From positions 1-64,000 of the forward strand of contig NZ_JAMLFW010000001.1 in assembly GCF_024256385.1 (NCBI RefSeq): 64,000 nucleotides of DNA. Direction: 5' to 3'. Source of the stretch: Anatilimnocola floriformis. GTDB lineage: Bacteria; Planctomycetota; Planctomycetia; Pirellulales; Pirellulaceae. Position numbers and translations under genes: made by a program. Numbering within the stretch: position 1 is the first letter of the stretch; every line of letters begins with the position of its first letter. Shown here in pieces: positions 1-8,638 of this stretch. The notes beneath the pieces were generated by a model that saw only the letters and a list, made by a program, of their open reading frames with translations, was not told the DNA's origin and ran no database searches.

Positions 1-32
1 AGGTCGATAGCGCTGCTAACCCCTCACCCCGG

Positions 33-57
33 CCCTCTCCCCGAGGCGGGGCGAGGG
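33..57. repeat. GC-rich stem-loop, terminator- or REP-like
   Basis: The arms at 33-43 (CCCTCTCCCCG) and 47-57 (CGGGGCGAGGG) pair with one mismatch around a 3-base loop. The left flank (CCCTCACCCCGGCC) is part of the same pyrimidine-rich block. No T-tract follows, so a dispersed intergenic repeat fits better than a classical terminator. The upstream gene lies outside the window. Confidence 0.5.
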
Positions 58-159
58 AGCGAAGCGTGCTGCGCACGTGCGATGTGGCGTGCGGCGTTTT
101 GATGATGTGTGATTGCATGTTGGCTTTCGTTTTCACTTCTTTTTGCGAGGAGTCATCTC

Positions 160-1182
160 ATGCCTGCCAAGTCGAAGAATCCGTTGCGCTCGATTGAGAT
201 GCGGGTGTCGCAGCGCGATCGGCAGATTTATCAAGCCGTGGTCATCGAGCAGCGGTTGCAGTCGGCGGTGGCGGCCGAGCATGGCATCAAGCAGCCGCGC
301 GTGAGTGCGATCGTCAGGCGGGTGCGGAAGTGGCGAGCGCTCCCCGCGCCGCCGGGCATGGAGCAGTTTTCGCGCGAGGAGCAGTTGCGGGTGGCGGCTC
401 GCGATCATCGCGATCGGCTCGCATTTTGGCATCAGCAGGCCGTGGTCGCGTGGCAGTCGTCGAAGCAGACGAAGCACAAAGTGAAAGTGCGAAAGGTGAA
501 GGGCGAGGAGGTCGAGGAGCGGACGGTGGAGGTGCGCGATGGCGATGATCGGCTGTTCAATGTTGGGTTGCTCGCCGCGGATAAGATCGTGCAGTTTGAG
601 GGCTTTGATCTGCGGGGCAACGTCGATGTGTCGAACAATGGGCGTGTGCCGGAGCCGCCGAAGATGGCCGACGAGGAGCTCTATCGCGGCGTAAAACGGA
701 AGGTGATGAGCGGCGACTTCGACACTCCCGGCGATGAAGGCGTGCCCGGCATGTGGCAGCAAGAAGCCGAGAAACGAAATGCCGAAGTGATCGCGGCGCA
801 GGCGGAAGTGACCGAAGAATTGCCGGTGAGCGCGCCGCTGCTCGCATGCGTGACGGCTGCGGTGGAAGAGGATAGCTCGAATCAGAAGTCGGCAGCCATC
901 GAGGACTCAAAGCTGAAGAGTTCCTCGGCAGAGTGCAATAAAGTGTTATGCAAGAACGAAGTAAAAACGTCGCAAGACAATCAGCAACCAGCGGTTACAT
1001 CGAAAGCAAAAACAGATCACCTGTTATATAACGCCCCGCCGGCAGAGGGGGCTCGCCAGCGGCCGCCGGCCCCGGTCAGCGCGCTGGTTCGGGGTTATTG
1101 CGTGCCGGTGCAGCATGTACCGGACGACGAACCGCCCGGCACCGGCGAATTCCGCTGGGCGAATCGGCCTCGTGGATCGTGA
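160..1182 (+). CDS. Hypothetical protein with N-terminal helix-turn-helix-like segment
   Basis: This is a 340-residue protein I do not recognise as a named family. ATG 160 is preferred over an in-frame start at 109 because GAGGAG lies 6 bases upstream of it. Residues about 10-55 (QRDRQIYQAV...VAAEHGIKQPRVSAIVRRVRKW) read like a helix-turn-helix of the kind found in small phage or transposon DNA-binding proteins. The middle is charged and helical (KHKVKVRKVKGEEVEERTVEV). The last third is Ser/Lys/Glu-rich and probably disordered. Base composition falls towards A/T around 890-1030, unlike the rest of the gene. DNA binding is inferred from the N-terminal segment only; the function is unknown. 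Confidence 0.7.
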   Translation: MPAKSKNPLRSIEMRVSQRDRQIYQAVVIEQRLQSAVAAEHGIKQPRVSAIVRRVRKWRALPAPPGMEQFSREEQLRVAARDHRDRLAFWHQQAVVAWQSSKQTKHKVKVRKVKGEEVEERTVEVRDGDDRLFNVGLLAADKIVQFEGFDLRGNVDVSNNGRVPEPPKMADEELYRGVKRKVMSGDFDTPGDEGVPGMWQQEAEKRNAEVIAAQAEVTEELPVSAPLLACVTAAVEEDSSNQKSAAIEDSKLKSSSAECNKVLCKNEVKTSQDNQQPAVTSKAKTDHLLYNAPPAEGARQRPPAPVSALVRGYCVPVQHVPDDEPPGTGEFRWANRPRGS

Positions 1183-1673
1183 TTGTGCTCATTGTCGTCG
1201 AATACTCCGTATTCGATGGTGGCGGTTGCAGGCAGTGGGCCGCTGGAATAAGCGTCAGCGAAATTCCAGCAAGTTCGGCGAGGGGAGTCTCGGCGGTTGT
1301 GTTGTTCCGCGATTGCGCTTCCTCGATACGACTCCACTTCCACGATCGCGCGCCAAAGCCGGAATTTCGCGGAGCTCATTCCTAGGCATGTTTTGAGTTC
1401 ACCTCAACCCACCGGATACGGAGTATCCGGCGACAATGATTCTGCGCATGTTGGCAATCGCCTCAAACGTCAACGTGCATCGTTTTGGCACGCCAGCTGC
1501 TTTTTCTTCCCGCGTGTTCGCGCTCTTCTGTCATTTTGACTGCGGAGCTCCGCAACGTGACGAACATGTCAGCTTTTTGTTTTTCGTCAAATATTCCGCA
1601 AGAACCGCCTGTTTTGGCGCAACGTACAAAATAGCTAAGGGACAACTTTCGAAACCTAGGAGGAAATTCAATC
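1183..1673. other. Intergenic region with two related palindromes
   Basis: No convincing gene is present; short ORFs here lack ribosome sites and family signatures. Two palindromes stand out: CGAATACTCCGTATTCG (1199-1215) and CCGGATACGGAGTATCCGG (1412-1430). Their cores, ATACTCCGTAT and ATACGGAGTAT, are reverse complements of each other. They could be binding sites upstream of the HtrA gene or a pair of dispersed hairpins. Confidence 0.5.
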
Positions 1674-3287
1674 ATGCAAACATCGGCTAATAATACGTTT
1701 TCCCGCTGGGCGATGGGCTCGGTGCTCACCATCGCGACGCTGACGTCGGCGGGCTATTTTCTTGAGTCAACACATCTGCTGTCGCCCAATCATGTGACAG
1801 CAGCCCCGGCAGCGCCGGTGGTAGCAACTCCCAAGGCTCGCGAAGATTTGTCGCATGCCAATTCGCTGTCGGAAGCGTTTCGTAACTCCTCGAACCGCGT
1901 CCTTCCAGCCGTCGTCGCGATTCAAAACATTCAACAGCCGAAGCTGGTGCAGCGCGAAATGCCGCGCAACATGCCCCGCGGTGGCGGCATGCGGCAAATG
2001 CCGCCGGGCATGGGCGAACTCGACCCGCTGCTGAAGCGATTCTTTGAAGGCATGCCGGAAGGTGAGTTCGATGGCCGCGGTGGCGAAGGCGCGCCGGGTC
2101 GACAAATGCCAGGACGCGAAAGCAGCGGCTCGGGCGTGATCATCGATCCTGCCGGTGTGATTCTCACGAACAATCACGTCGTCGCTGGCGGCGGCAAGTT
2201 GCGTGTGAAGTTGCATGACGGTCGCGAGTTCGATGCAGTAGATGTGAAGACCGATACAGGCACCGATCTCGCCGTGATCAAGATCAAAGCCAACGGCTCG
2301 CTGCCGTATGCCGCGCTGGGTGACAGCGATCAGATGCAGATTGGTGATTGGGTGCTCGCGCTCGGTCAGCCGTTTGGTCTGCAAGACACCGTGACTGCCG
2401 GCATCATCTCGGCGAAGGGCCGCGACATTGGCATCACGCGTCACAACGAGTTCCTGCAAACCGATGCTGCGATCAATCCGGGTAACAGTGGTGGCCCGCT
2501 CGTGAATCTGCAAGGCGAAGTCGTCGGCATTAATACCGCGATCAGCAGCAGCAGCGGCGGTTTTCAGGGGATCGGCTTTGCCGTACCTGTGAACGTTGCC
2601 AAGTGGGTCAGCTCGCAGTTGCTCAAGGATGGCTCGGTGCATCGCGCTTACCTGGGCGTCGGCATTCAAGCTGTTGACCAGACGCTAGCCGATCAATTGG
2701 GGCTCAGCACGTCGCAAGGCGCACTGATCACCGATGTGCAAAAGGATTCGCCGGCCGCGCAAGCGGGTGTGCAAGCGCAAGACGTGATCGTGGAATTTGC
2801 CGGCAAGCCGGTGAACAGCCCACGCTCGCTGCAAGCCGTTGTCGGTCGTGCCGATCTCGGCAGCAAGCAGCCGATGGTTGTGCTCCGCGATGGCAAACGG
2901 GTCACACTGCAGGTGAATATCAAGGAACAGCCGAAGGGCTACGGAGAGGTTGCCAAGTTCAATGAAGAAGAAGGCTCGGGCCCACGCAAGCCAGAGTCGT
3001 CGTCATTCGAAAACCTGGGCCTCGATGTCGCGCCGCTGACCGCTGATCTGGCGAAACAGCTGAGCGTGAAGGCTGACGCTGGCGTTGTTGTGACCGACGT
3101 CGAAAACGGCTCGGCTGCGGCGAACGCCGGTCTGCAGCAAGGCGATGTCATCGCGCAGGTCGGCCGCACGCCGGTCAAGAGTGTCGATGAATTCCGCGCT
3201 GCGGTGAAGAAGGCCGACCTCGATAAAGGCCTGATGTTGCTCGTGAAGAGCAGCGAAGGTTCGCGCTTCGTCGTCCTGAAGAACTAA
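1674..3287 (+). CDS. HtrA/DegP/DegQ-family periplasmic serine protease with two PDZ domains
   Basis: This is a 537-residue protease and chaperone of the Do/HtrA family, which degrades misfolded proteins in the cell envelope. The start has a strong site (AGGAGG, about 10 bases upstream). An N-terminal hydrophobic segment (residues 13-30) is a signal peptide or anchor. A Met/Gly/Arg-rich linker spans about 95-150. The trypsin-like domain has the full catalytic triad: His168 (TNNHVV), Asp198 (GTDLAV) and Ser272 (GNSGGP). Two PDZ domains follow at about 310-410 and 440-537, each with a Gly-Asp-Val-Ile-type carboxylate-binding region. It is a single gene followed by a strong terminator. The family is certain; DegP, DegQ and DegS cannot be told apart here. 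Confidence 0.95.
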   Translation: MQTSANNTFSRWAMGSVLTIATLTSAGYFLESTHLLSPNHVTAAPAAPVVATPKAREDLSHANSLSEAFRNSSNRVLPAVVAIQNIQQPKLVQREMPRNMPRGGGMRQMPPGMGELDPLLKRFFEGMPEGEFDGRGGEGAPGRQMPGRESSGSGVIIDPAGVILTNNHVVAGGGKLRVKLHDGREFDAVDVKTDTGTDLAVIKIKANGSLPYAALGDSDQMQIGDWVLALGQPFGLQDTVTAGIISAKGRDIGITRHNEFLQTDAAINPGNSGGPLVNLQGEVVGINTAISSSSGGFQGIGFAVPVNVAKWVSSQLLKDGSVHRAYLGVGIQAVDQTLADQLGLSTSQGALITDVQKDSPAAQAGVQAQDVIVEFAGKPVNSPRSLQAVVGRADLGSKQPMVVLRDGKRVTLQVNIKEQPKGYGEVAKFNEEEGSGPRKPESSSFENLGLDVAPLTADLAKQLSVKADAGVVVTDVENGSAAANAGLQQGDVIAQVGRTPVKSVDEFRAAVKKADLDKGLMLLVKSSEGSRFVVLKN

Positions 3288-3332
3288 GCAAGTTGGAGTG
3301 CCGCCTGCAGGCGGTCTTCCGACACCAACGAG

Positions 3333-3369
3333 AGTGGCGTGGAGGTTAAAAACTTCACGCCACTTTTTT
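3333..3369 (+). terminator. Rho-independent terminator after the htrA-like gene
   Basis: A perfect 9-bp stem (AGTGGCGTG at 3333-3341 and CACGCCACT at 3356-3364) is followed by six T residues. It lies 46 bases past the protease stop codon. The opposite gene ends at 3387, so it separates two convergent genes. Confidence 0.9.
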
Positions 3370-3386
3370 GCGCGGATGCAATCGAC

Positions 3387-4466
3387 TTACCAGTACGACG
3401 TATTTCCGGTCCACGGAAAGTAACTCGGTCGCTTGCCGCCAAAGCGGTATTCCACGCCCATCATCAGGCTGAAATTATTCATCGGATCGACGTGCGCTCC
3501 GCTGAAAGAAAGATTCGCGGTGGCATCGAAGCGAATGGTGAACCAGGGAGATTGATACATCTTCAAGCCGACGCCCAGCGGCATGGTGAGGACGGTATCG
3601 TCGATTCCCTGGCCTGCTTCGTTCATGTAACGGGCATTCATAAAGCCCAGGCCGGCGAGCAAGTAAGGCCGCCAGCGCGAATCGCCCCACGGGTAATGCA
3701 GCAGAGCCAGATCGACATAGTATTCGCGAGCTGGATCACTGATCGGCGTGCCGGCGACGTTGAACGTCTCCACGCGCGAATAAGCGTAGCGGGCTTCCCA
3801 GCCCCAGAAGTGATCGAAGTCGTGACCGAGCCGCAAGCCGACGATCGGCCCGCTATCGGAATAGACGTGATCCTCGAGTATGTCATCGGCGATCATGCCG
3901 CCAACAAACACGCCGACGTACCACGGCCGATTCAGCCAACTGGTGCCGGTGAGCGGATCGCCCCAACCGGTGTGTCGGCCGGCATCGTTCGGATCGTTGT
4001 GCGAAAACCACGGCTCGCGCGCCGGGTATGCCTGGCCATGATGATTGCCAAAACGGCCGCCGCCGTAGTGATCCATCGCGGGCGCATCGGCAGGCCAAGC
4101 CTGGTTAGGATCGCCCTCGATGTATTGCTCCGGCTGTGAACCAGGAATGGGCACACCCGGCGGCTGCTGCGGCTGCGTCTCCATCGGTGCCGCCCCCATT
4201 GGTGAAAGACGCAACGGCGTGGGCAGCGTTTCCTGCGCTTGGGTAGGTTTCACATTGGGATCGATGCGTGTGAGCGCGATCGACTCGGACGACGAGCGGA
4301 GCGGATTGGTCGGCGCGTTGGCCGTGCCGCTGCTGCCGACTTTGCGAATTGGGTTTTGTCCCCACGCTTCACTCGCTGAGCACAACGCTAGCGCGCAACA
4401 ACAGCCGATCGCCAGCAGGGCGAGGCGGTATGTCGGCCAGCGAAGGTGTGAGAAAAGTAATTGCAT
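3387..4466 (-). CDS. Outer-membrane beta-barrel protein
   Basis: This is a 359-residue secreted protein with a clear signal peptide (residues about 12-36, LALLAIGCCCALALCSAS then EAWGQ). Next comes a Pro/Gln-rich linker (about 40-150). The C-terminal half (about 175-359) alternates polar and aromatic residues as transmembrane beta-strands do (AWEARYAYSR, YYVDLALLHY, WRPYLLAGLGF, FSLMMGVEYRFGG). It ends in aromatic residues (NTSYW), as outer-membrane barrels usually do. It resembles the OmpA/OmpW-like small barrel proteins that are common in Planctomycetes. It is probably an outer-membrane porin or structural protein; the cargo is unknown. It converges with the htrA-like gene. Confidence 0.8.
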   Translation of the reverse strand: MQLLFSHLRWPTYRLALLAIGCCCALALCSASEAWGQNPIRKVGSSGTANAPTNPLRSSSESIALTRIDPNVKPTQAQETLPTPLRLSPMGAAPMETQPQQPPGVPIPGSQPEQYIEGDPNQAWPADAPAMDHYGGGRFGNHHGQAYPAREPWFSHNDPNDAGRHTGWGDPLTGTSWLNRPWYVGVFVGGMIADDILEDHVYSDSGPIVGLRLGHDFDHFWGWEARYAYSRVETFNVAGTPISDPAREYYVDLALLHYPWGDSRWRPYLLAGLGFMNARYMNEAGQGIDDTVLTMPLGVGLKMYQSPWFTIRFDATANLSFSGAHVDPMNNFSLMMGVEYRFGGKRPSYFPWTGNTSYW

Positions 4467-5178
4467 GAGCGCAGGGAATCGTGAGATTTTTTGGCGGCGG
4501 GATTGTGCTGATGCAGCCCCGCGGCGTCAAGGCGAAATTGGGCCGCTAGCAACCGATTCGGCCCGAAGAAATGACGTGCGCCGGGAATTGAGAGCCCGGC
4601 ATTAGAAGTTCGCAGGCAAGGAAGGTCCGCCGCGCGCAGCCACTCGTCTCTCCAGCGAGTGCTGCGCGCAGCGGCCTGAGCGGCCACTCGATTGATTCGT
4701 GCCGGGACCGCTTGAGGTCGATCCCGGTCAAAGATGACGCGTTGTCAACGCTATCGAGTTTGCCTCGCGGCTAGTTCCAACAACAACTACACCAGAGCAG
4801 CAAGACGCGGATCAGTTGCTCTTTAAAAGTCGGTTCCGCAGCGACGGCACGGGGCGGCACTGGCGACGGTGAAATCGCTTCGCGGGCCCGGCGGACGGTT
4901 GCGCTGAACTGGCTCGTAATTCGACTGACTCGCATCGGCTGTTTGTCGCTACTTAAACGTGTTTGAACTCACGCGTGCTGAAGTCGCACGACAGGCCTCT
5001 CTTGGCGAATCGCGTGCCAACGTTGAAACTGCGCCGAAAAGCGTGAATTTCGCGGAAATTCAGCAGCGCGCGGCGAGAAGGCAATGTGCTGGATCCCGTC
5101 GACCCAGCAAATGTGCGCGAGACCCAGCAGGAGTCATGGCCGAGCCGATGTTTGGTGGCTAGTGCGGCTTGCCGGGCA
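4467..5178. other. Long intergenic region without a recognisable gene
   Basis: Over 700 bases hold no ORF with a plausible start or family. A small hairpin (GCCGGG 4580-4585 with CCCGGC 4595-4600) and the promoter region of the minus-strand barrel gene are all I see. An unrecognised structured RNA cannot be excluded by eye. Confidence 0.4.
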
Positions 5179-5982
5179 CTAGCGGCCCAAGAGATGATCG
5201 GCGAACCGCCGGTCGAGATCGGGAAGCCGCCGACGCAGACGCCGGCTGAGCGGCTCTGGCTGTTGATTGGCGCGGAGCTCGGAGATGTAGTTGACGAGCT
5301 CTTCGTGAGCTTCGCGCGGGCCGTGCAGCATGAAGTGAACCCAGGCGAACGAGTCGCGATATTCGTCTCGACCGAGCTGTTCAAAATCGGTGATGGCTTC
5401 GAGCGTGGGGAGTGCTGGCGGCTCAGCCGTTTGCAGCAACCGGCGCAGGTCGGCGAGGTGCGGATTGTTCGACGAGCGATCGTTCTTGTGGACTTCGAAA
5501 TACTCGGCGAGTCCTTCGTCGAGCCACAGCGGCAAGCCGTTCACCACGGTGTGCAGCAGTGCGTGAGTCGCTTCGTGGCGGACATCGATTTCAAAATCGT
5601 CCCCCTTCGCGGCGAAAACCATCCCCGGCCCCTTCGACTTGATGAACAGGGCCCGGCGATAAGGAATGCGGGGAAAGTAGGTCTTCAGATAGTTTTGATA
5701 GGCTTCGCGATCATGAAACAGAAAGAGGTGCACCGACTCGCGCGAAGCCGGCAAACCGAGGATCTCGGTGAGGTCGCGCGAAAGATCGCCCAGCTGATTG
5801 AGGAGTAGTTCATCGCGGCCGAATTGAAAATCGGCATGGCAACGGAAGATGCCGATGGTCTTCTCGGCTGGCCAGCGCGACTCTTGCGCAGCGCCGCTGG
5901 CGGCAAGAATCAGTAGCAGCAGGAGTGCACCGCAGCTCGACGCCAGAGAAACTGCGCAGCGAATTGGAAGCAGTGATAGCAT
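5179..5982 (-). CDS. Secreted HExxH zinc metalloprotease (DUF1570 / peptidase MA-like)
   Basis: This is a 267-residue protein with an N-terminal signal peptide (hydrophobic residues about 15-30 ending ASGAAQ). The zinc-protease motif His136-Glu137-Ala-Thr-His140 is followed by WLDEGLAEYFE, which supplies the third zinc ligand (Glu156 or Glu160). This is the gluzincin arrangement seen in DUF1570 and peptidase-MA families. The N-terminal half (ESVHLFLFHDREAYQNYLK) matches the region that precedes the active site in these proteins. All expected catalytic residues are present. It probably acts outside the cytoplasm; the substrate is unknown. It stands alone, and downstream of its stop is the long empty region. 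Confidence 0.8.
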   Translation of the reverse strand: MLSLLPIRCAVSLASSCGALLLLLILAASGAAQESRWPAEKTIGIFRCHADFQFGRDELLLNQLGDLSRDLTEILGLPASRESVHLFLFHDREAYQNYLKTYFPRIPYRRALFIKSKGPGMVFAAKGDDFEIDVRHEATHALLHTVVNGLPLWLDEGLAEYFEVHKNDRSSNNPHLADLRRLLQTAEPPALPTLEAITDFEQLGRDEYRDSFAWVHFMLHGPREAHEELVNYISELRANQQPEPLSRRLRRRLPDLDRRFADHLLGR

Positions 5983-6109
5983 CGCGCAGGTTCGCCATCC
6001 ACAGAGAAGACCCGGCTGGGAAAGGGGTGGGAATGTACCGATGCGTTCGACAGCCGGTCAAGGCGAATCTGTGAAGATTGCTGGATGGCAGCAGGCGGCA
6101 GATCAGACT

Positions 6110-6320
6110 CCACCGAGCTTGCTCGGTGGTGAAACGATTTTGCACCAGACCGCATCCCCAGAGAGCGTTGCCCCCTCCGAGCTTGCTCGGTGGAGCACAT
6201 GATTGAAGCTGCGGCGAAATCACTCGCTCCACCGACCAGAGATCGGTGGGGGCGAAAGGCATACGGAATCGCCCTGCTAGTGCAAAATCACGGCTCCACC
6301 GAGCAAGCTCGGTGGGGGCC
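6110..6320. repeat. Cluster of four REP-like hairpins, family A
   Basis: Four related elements lie at 6110-6143 (+), 6170-6209 (+), 6214-6254 (-) and 6282-6320 (-). Each has a stem of the CCACCGAGC / GCTCGGTGG type around a 2-base centre; the third uses a different but compensated stem sequence. On the element strand the hairpin is usually followed by GGAGC, two or three variable bases, then (A/G)TGATT. Two copies point one way and two the other. The cluster fills the gap between divergent genes. Confidence 0.8.
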
Positions 6321-6397
6321 AAGCCACCAGCAGGTTCTCTCCTGCGACCTACACTTGCCCGTAGGTAAGCATCGCAGGCTCGTTCCTGGTTCCGATT

Positions 6398-7021
6398 ATG
6401 TCGACTGAAACAAATGCACCGACCGATCCCGGCTTGCTCGCGCGGCGAGTCTGGCTCGCGCCGATCTGCTTGTGCCTAGTGGCTGCCGTGCATTTGTATC
6501 GCGTGGCAACGGCTGGCCAAACGCCCTGGAAGGGCGGCAGCTTCGGCATGTTCTCGACGATCGACAGCGAAGGCGCCCGCTTCGTTCATGCCTACGTTCA
6601 AACCGCCGCGGGCCGAACGCCGGTGCAGATTCCGAACGACCTCGATAAAAAAGTCGCCGAACTCCGGGCCGCGCCGAATCAAGAACTCGCCGACGAAATC
6701 GCGCGGCGGCTCGCCAAACGCTACTGGTTCGACCCACAACTCCGGCAGGCACAACTGAACGAACAACTACGTCGGCAACCGGTCGATGTCCCCCTGACCG
6801 GCGAACGGCTGCGCGAAATGCGCCGCGGATCAGCCGTCACGAACGTCTCGCTGCCGACAACTGTGCTCGCCGCGACAAGCGACCCCGAATCGGCGGCGAC
6901 GATTCCGTTTGACTTGGTGCGGGTAGAAGTTTGGAAACAAACGATGAGCCCGGGCACGACGCGGCTCGTACCGCAGTTGCTGTTCTTCTCTTCGCTACCG
7001 ATCACGGAGAAGAGGCCATGA
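6398..7021 (+). CDS. Hypothetical single-pass membrane protein, partner of the next gene
   Basis: This is a 207-residue protein with one N-terminal membrane segment (about residues 19-35, VWLAPICLCLVAAVHLY). A soluble domain follows (PWKGGSFGMFSTIDSEGARFVHAY...) whose function I do not recognise. The helical middle (about 85-120) is rich in charged residues. Its stop overlaps the start of the following membrane protein by 4 bases (ATGA), which implies translational coupling and a shared function. The second gene has many membrane segments, so the pair probably forms an envelope complex. No catalytic motif is visible. Confidence 0.75.
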   Translation: MSTETNAPTDPGLLARRVWLAPICLCLVAAVHLYRVATAGQTPWKGGSFGMFSTIDSEGARFVHAYVQTAAGRTPVQIPNDLDKKVAELRAAPNQELADEIARRLAKRYWFDPQLRQAQLNEQLRRQPVDVPLTGERLREMRRGSAVTNVSLPTTVLAATSDPESAATIPFDLVRVEVWKQTMSPGTTRLVPQLLFFSSLPITEKRP

Positions 7022-7950
7022 TTGCCATTTCTCCGCCGAGCTGGCAAAAGTCAGCCGTTGAATCGCCGCCGACGCAACTGCCGCCGCGCTGGTTGCAGCT
7101 CGATCCGTTCGTGGTGCTGCCGCCGCTCACGCTGCTGCATCTGCTCGTCCACGCGCCACAGGCCTGGTATCTGCAGCTCTTGCTGTTGCCGTTGTTCGCG
7201 GCCGGGCTGGTGTTTCGCCGTTGGCTCAATACACCGGCATTCTGGTATCTGACGGCGGCGCTGCTGGGAACGACGATTTATCTCAACTGGGAATCGTCCG
7301 ACAATCACAAGTACCTGTTCGTCTATTGGTGCCTGGCCCTTTGCTCGACCTTCTCGATGCCGCGCAGCGATCAACCCGAAACGCTGCGCCGCAGCAGTGG
7401 GTTGCTGATCGCGCTCTGCATGCTGTTTGCCATGGCTTGGAAGGCCTGCACGCCGCAGTACCTCGACGATCGGTTCTTTACGTATGAACTGATCGCCGAC
7501 GAACGCTTCGCGCACTTCACTTCGTGGACGACTGGTCTGCCGTTGGAAACACTCGCTGCCAATCGCGAGCTGCGCGATCTGCAGCAGAGCTATCCTGCCG
7601 GCGTCACCGTTCCCACAGTCGAACTGTCGGGCGGCGGGCAAGTGAAGTTCCTCGCGCACTTTCTCACGTGGTGGACGGTGCTGATCGAAGGTTTGATCGG
7701 CGGATTGTATTTGTTGCCGTCGAATCGCTGGACGAACCGCGCGCGCAATTTGCTCCTCATTCTCTTTGCCGTAACGACCTACAGCGTCGCGCCGGTGCGC
7801 GGCTTCGGCTGGATGCTGATGCTACTCGGTCTGGCGCAATGCCCGCGCGACGAGTGGCGATACCGCTGGGGTTTTCTCGGCGGCATGCTCCTCATCCAAG
7901 CCTACATGCTGCCGCTTGGTCAGATTATTCAGATTGTGGGAAGAGGCTGA
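7018..7950 (+). CDS. Polytopic membrane protein, HTTM-like
   Basis: This is a 310-residue protein. ATG 7018 is chosen over an upstream in-frame ATG (6931) because it overlaps the stop of the previous gene as ATGA. I count about seven to eight hydrophobic segments (for example LLLLPLFAAGLVF, LIALCMLFAMAW, VLIEGLIGGLYLL, FGWMLMLLGLA). The overall look, many short helices with an extramembrane loop between residues about 140 and 215, recalls HTTM / vitamin K-dependent carboxylase-like membrane proteins. I cannot point to a diagnostic motif, so that name is only a suggestion. Confidence 0.75.
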   Translation: MIAISPPSWQKSAVESPPTQLPPRWLQLDPFVVLPPLTLLHLLVHAPQAWYLQLLLLPLFAAGLVFRRWLNTPAFWYLTAALLGTTIYLNWESSDNHKYLFVYWCLALCSTFSMPRSDQPETLRRSSGLLIALCMLFAMAWKACTPQYLDDRFFTYELIADERFAHFTSWTTGLPLETLAANRELRDLQQSYPAGVTVPTVELSGGGQVKFLAHFLTWWTVLIEGLIGGLYLLPSNRWTNRARNLLLILFAVTTYSVAPVRGFGWMLMLLGLAQCPRDEWRYRWGFLGGMLLIQAYMLPLGQIIQIVGRG

Positions 7951-8054
7951 GGTTATTTGATGTGGGCACGCAGGGGCTTCTTTGCATGAGGCGGGCTGCG
8001 AGCGATAATGCCGCTACCTCTCATTCGCCAACTTCCGCCTCTGGATGTCTTGCT

Positions 8055-8447
8055 ATGTTCCGCACCATTCTTGCGCTGTTCGTGTTTTTCTTCGTCACCG
8101 CTCCCCTCTTCGCTGAAGAAGCTCCCGAGAAGCCGCTCACGGTCGAAGAGGCGCTCGCCAAAGCCGGCAGCGATGTCTATGTCGAGTTGACGATTCAATC
8201 GGCCAAGAATCTGCTCGCCGATCGCGGCGCGGTTTACCTCGATAGCGAAAAGAACTTCCGCGATCCCAAGAACATCGCGATCACCATCACCAAAGCCGCC
8301 GCTGCCGATTTGAAGAAGACTGGCATCGAGGATCCCGCCGAGCACTTCAAGGGTAAGACCGTGCGCGTCCGCGGCAAGCTCAATCTCAAAGACAAGATCG
8401 CCCGCCTCGAGGTGAAAGAGGCGAAGCAGATCGAACTGGTGAAGTAA
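8055..8447 (+). CDS. Small secreted protein with OB-fold-like domain
   Basis: This is a 130-residue protein from ATG 8055. It has a classic signal peptide (FRTILALFVFFFVTAPLFA) cleaved before EEAPEKP. The mature part (VYVELTIQSAKNL...AVYLDSEKNF...NIAITIT...GKTVRVRGKLNLKDKIARLEVKEAKQIELV) has the strand pattern of small periplasmic OB-fold proteins. In particular, KTVRVRGKL followed by a short strand ending in an isoleucine is typical of that fold. The ligand is unknown. A long frame begins upstream at 7524, but its N-terminal part is a shadow of the preceding membrane gene. Confidence 0.75.
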   Translation: MFRTILALFVFFFVTAPLFAEEAPEKPLTVEEALAKAGSDVYVELTIQSAKNLLADRGAVYLDSEKNFRDPKNIAITITKAAAADLKKTGIEDPAEHFKGKTVRVRGKLNLKDKIARLEVKEAKQIELVK

Positions 8448-8638
8448 CTCCACTAGTGTTGAATGCATCCGGTTCAGCCGCCAGGCGCTAGCCTCCGGCT
8501 TCTTCCTGCTTGCTGATCCGTAGGTAGTGCTGATCGCTGCTGCGCGCTCTTGGTTTTCGGCCGATTCACTCAGGCACCTAGCTGGGGTATTTTGGTACCG
8601 CACTTCTTGTCTTGCGGCTCTCCTCAGCAGGCTTATCC

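Noticed and set aside
1767-2669. 300-residue antisense ORF in the protease gene
   Set aside because: The plus strand encodes a complete protease with its catalytic triad; the antisense frame has no family features.
4546-4731. Short ORFs in the 4.5-5.2 kb gap
   Set aside because: They lack ribosome sites and mutually overlap on both strands.
6110-6320. CRISPR array
   Set aside because: Repeats differ in orientation, spacing and sequence, and there are no cas genes; they are REP-like hairpins.
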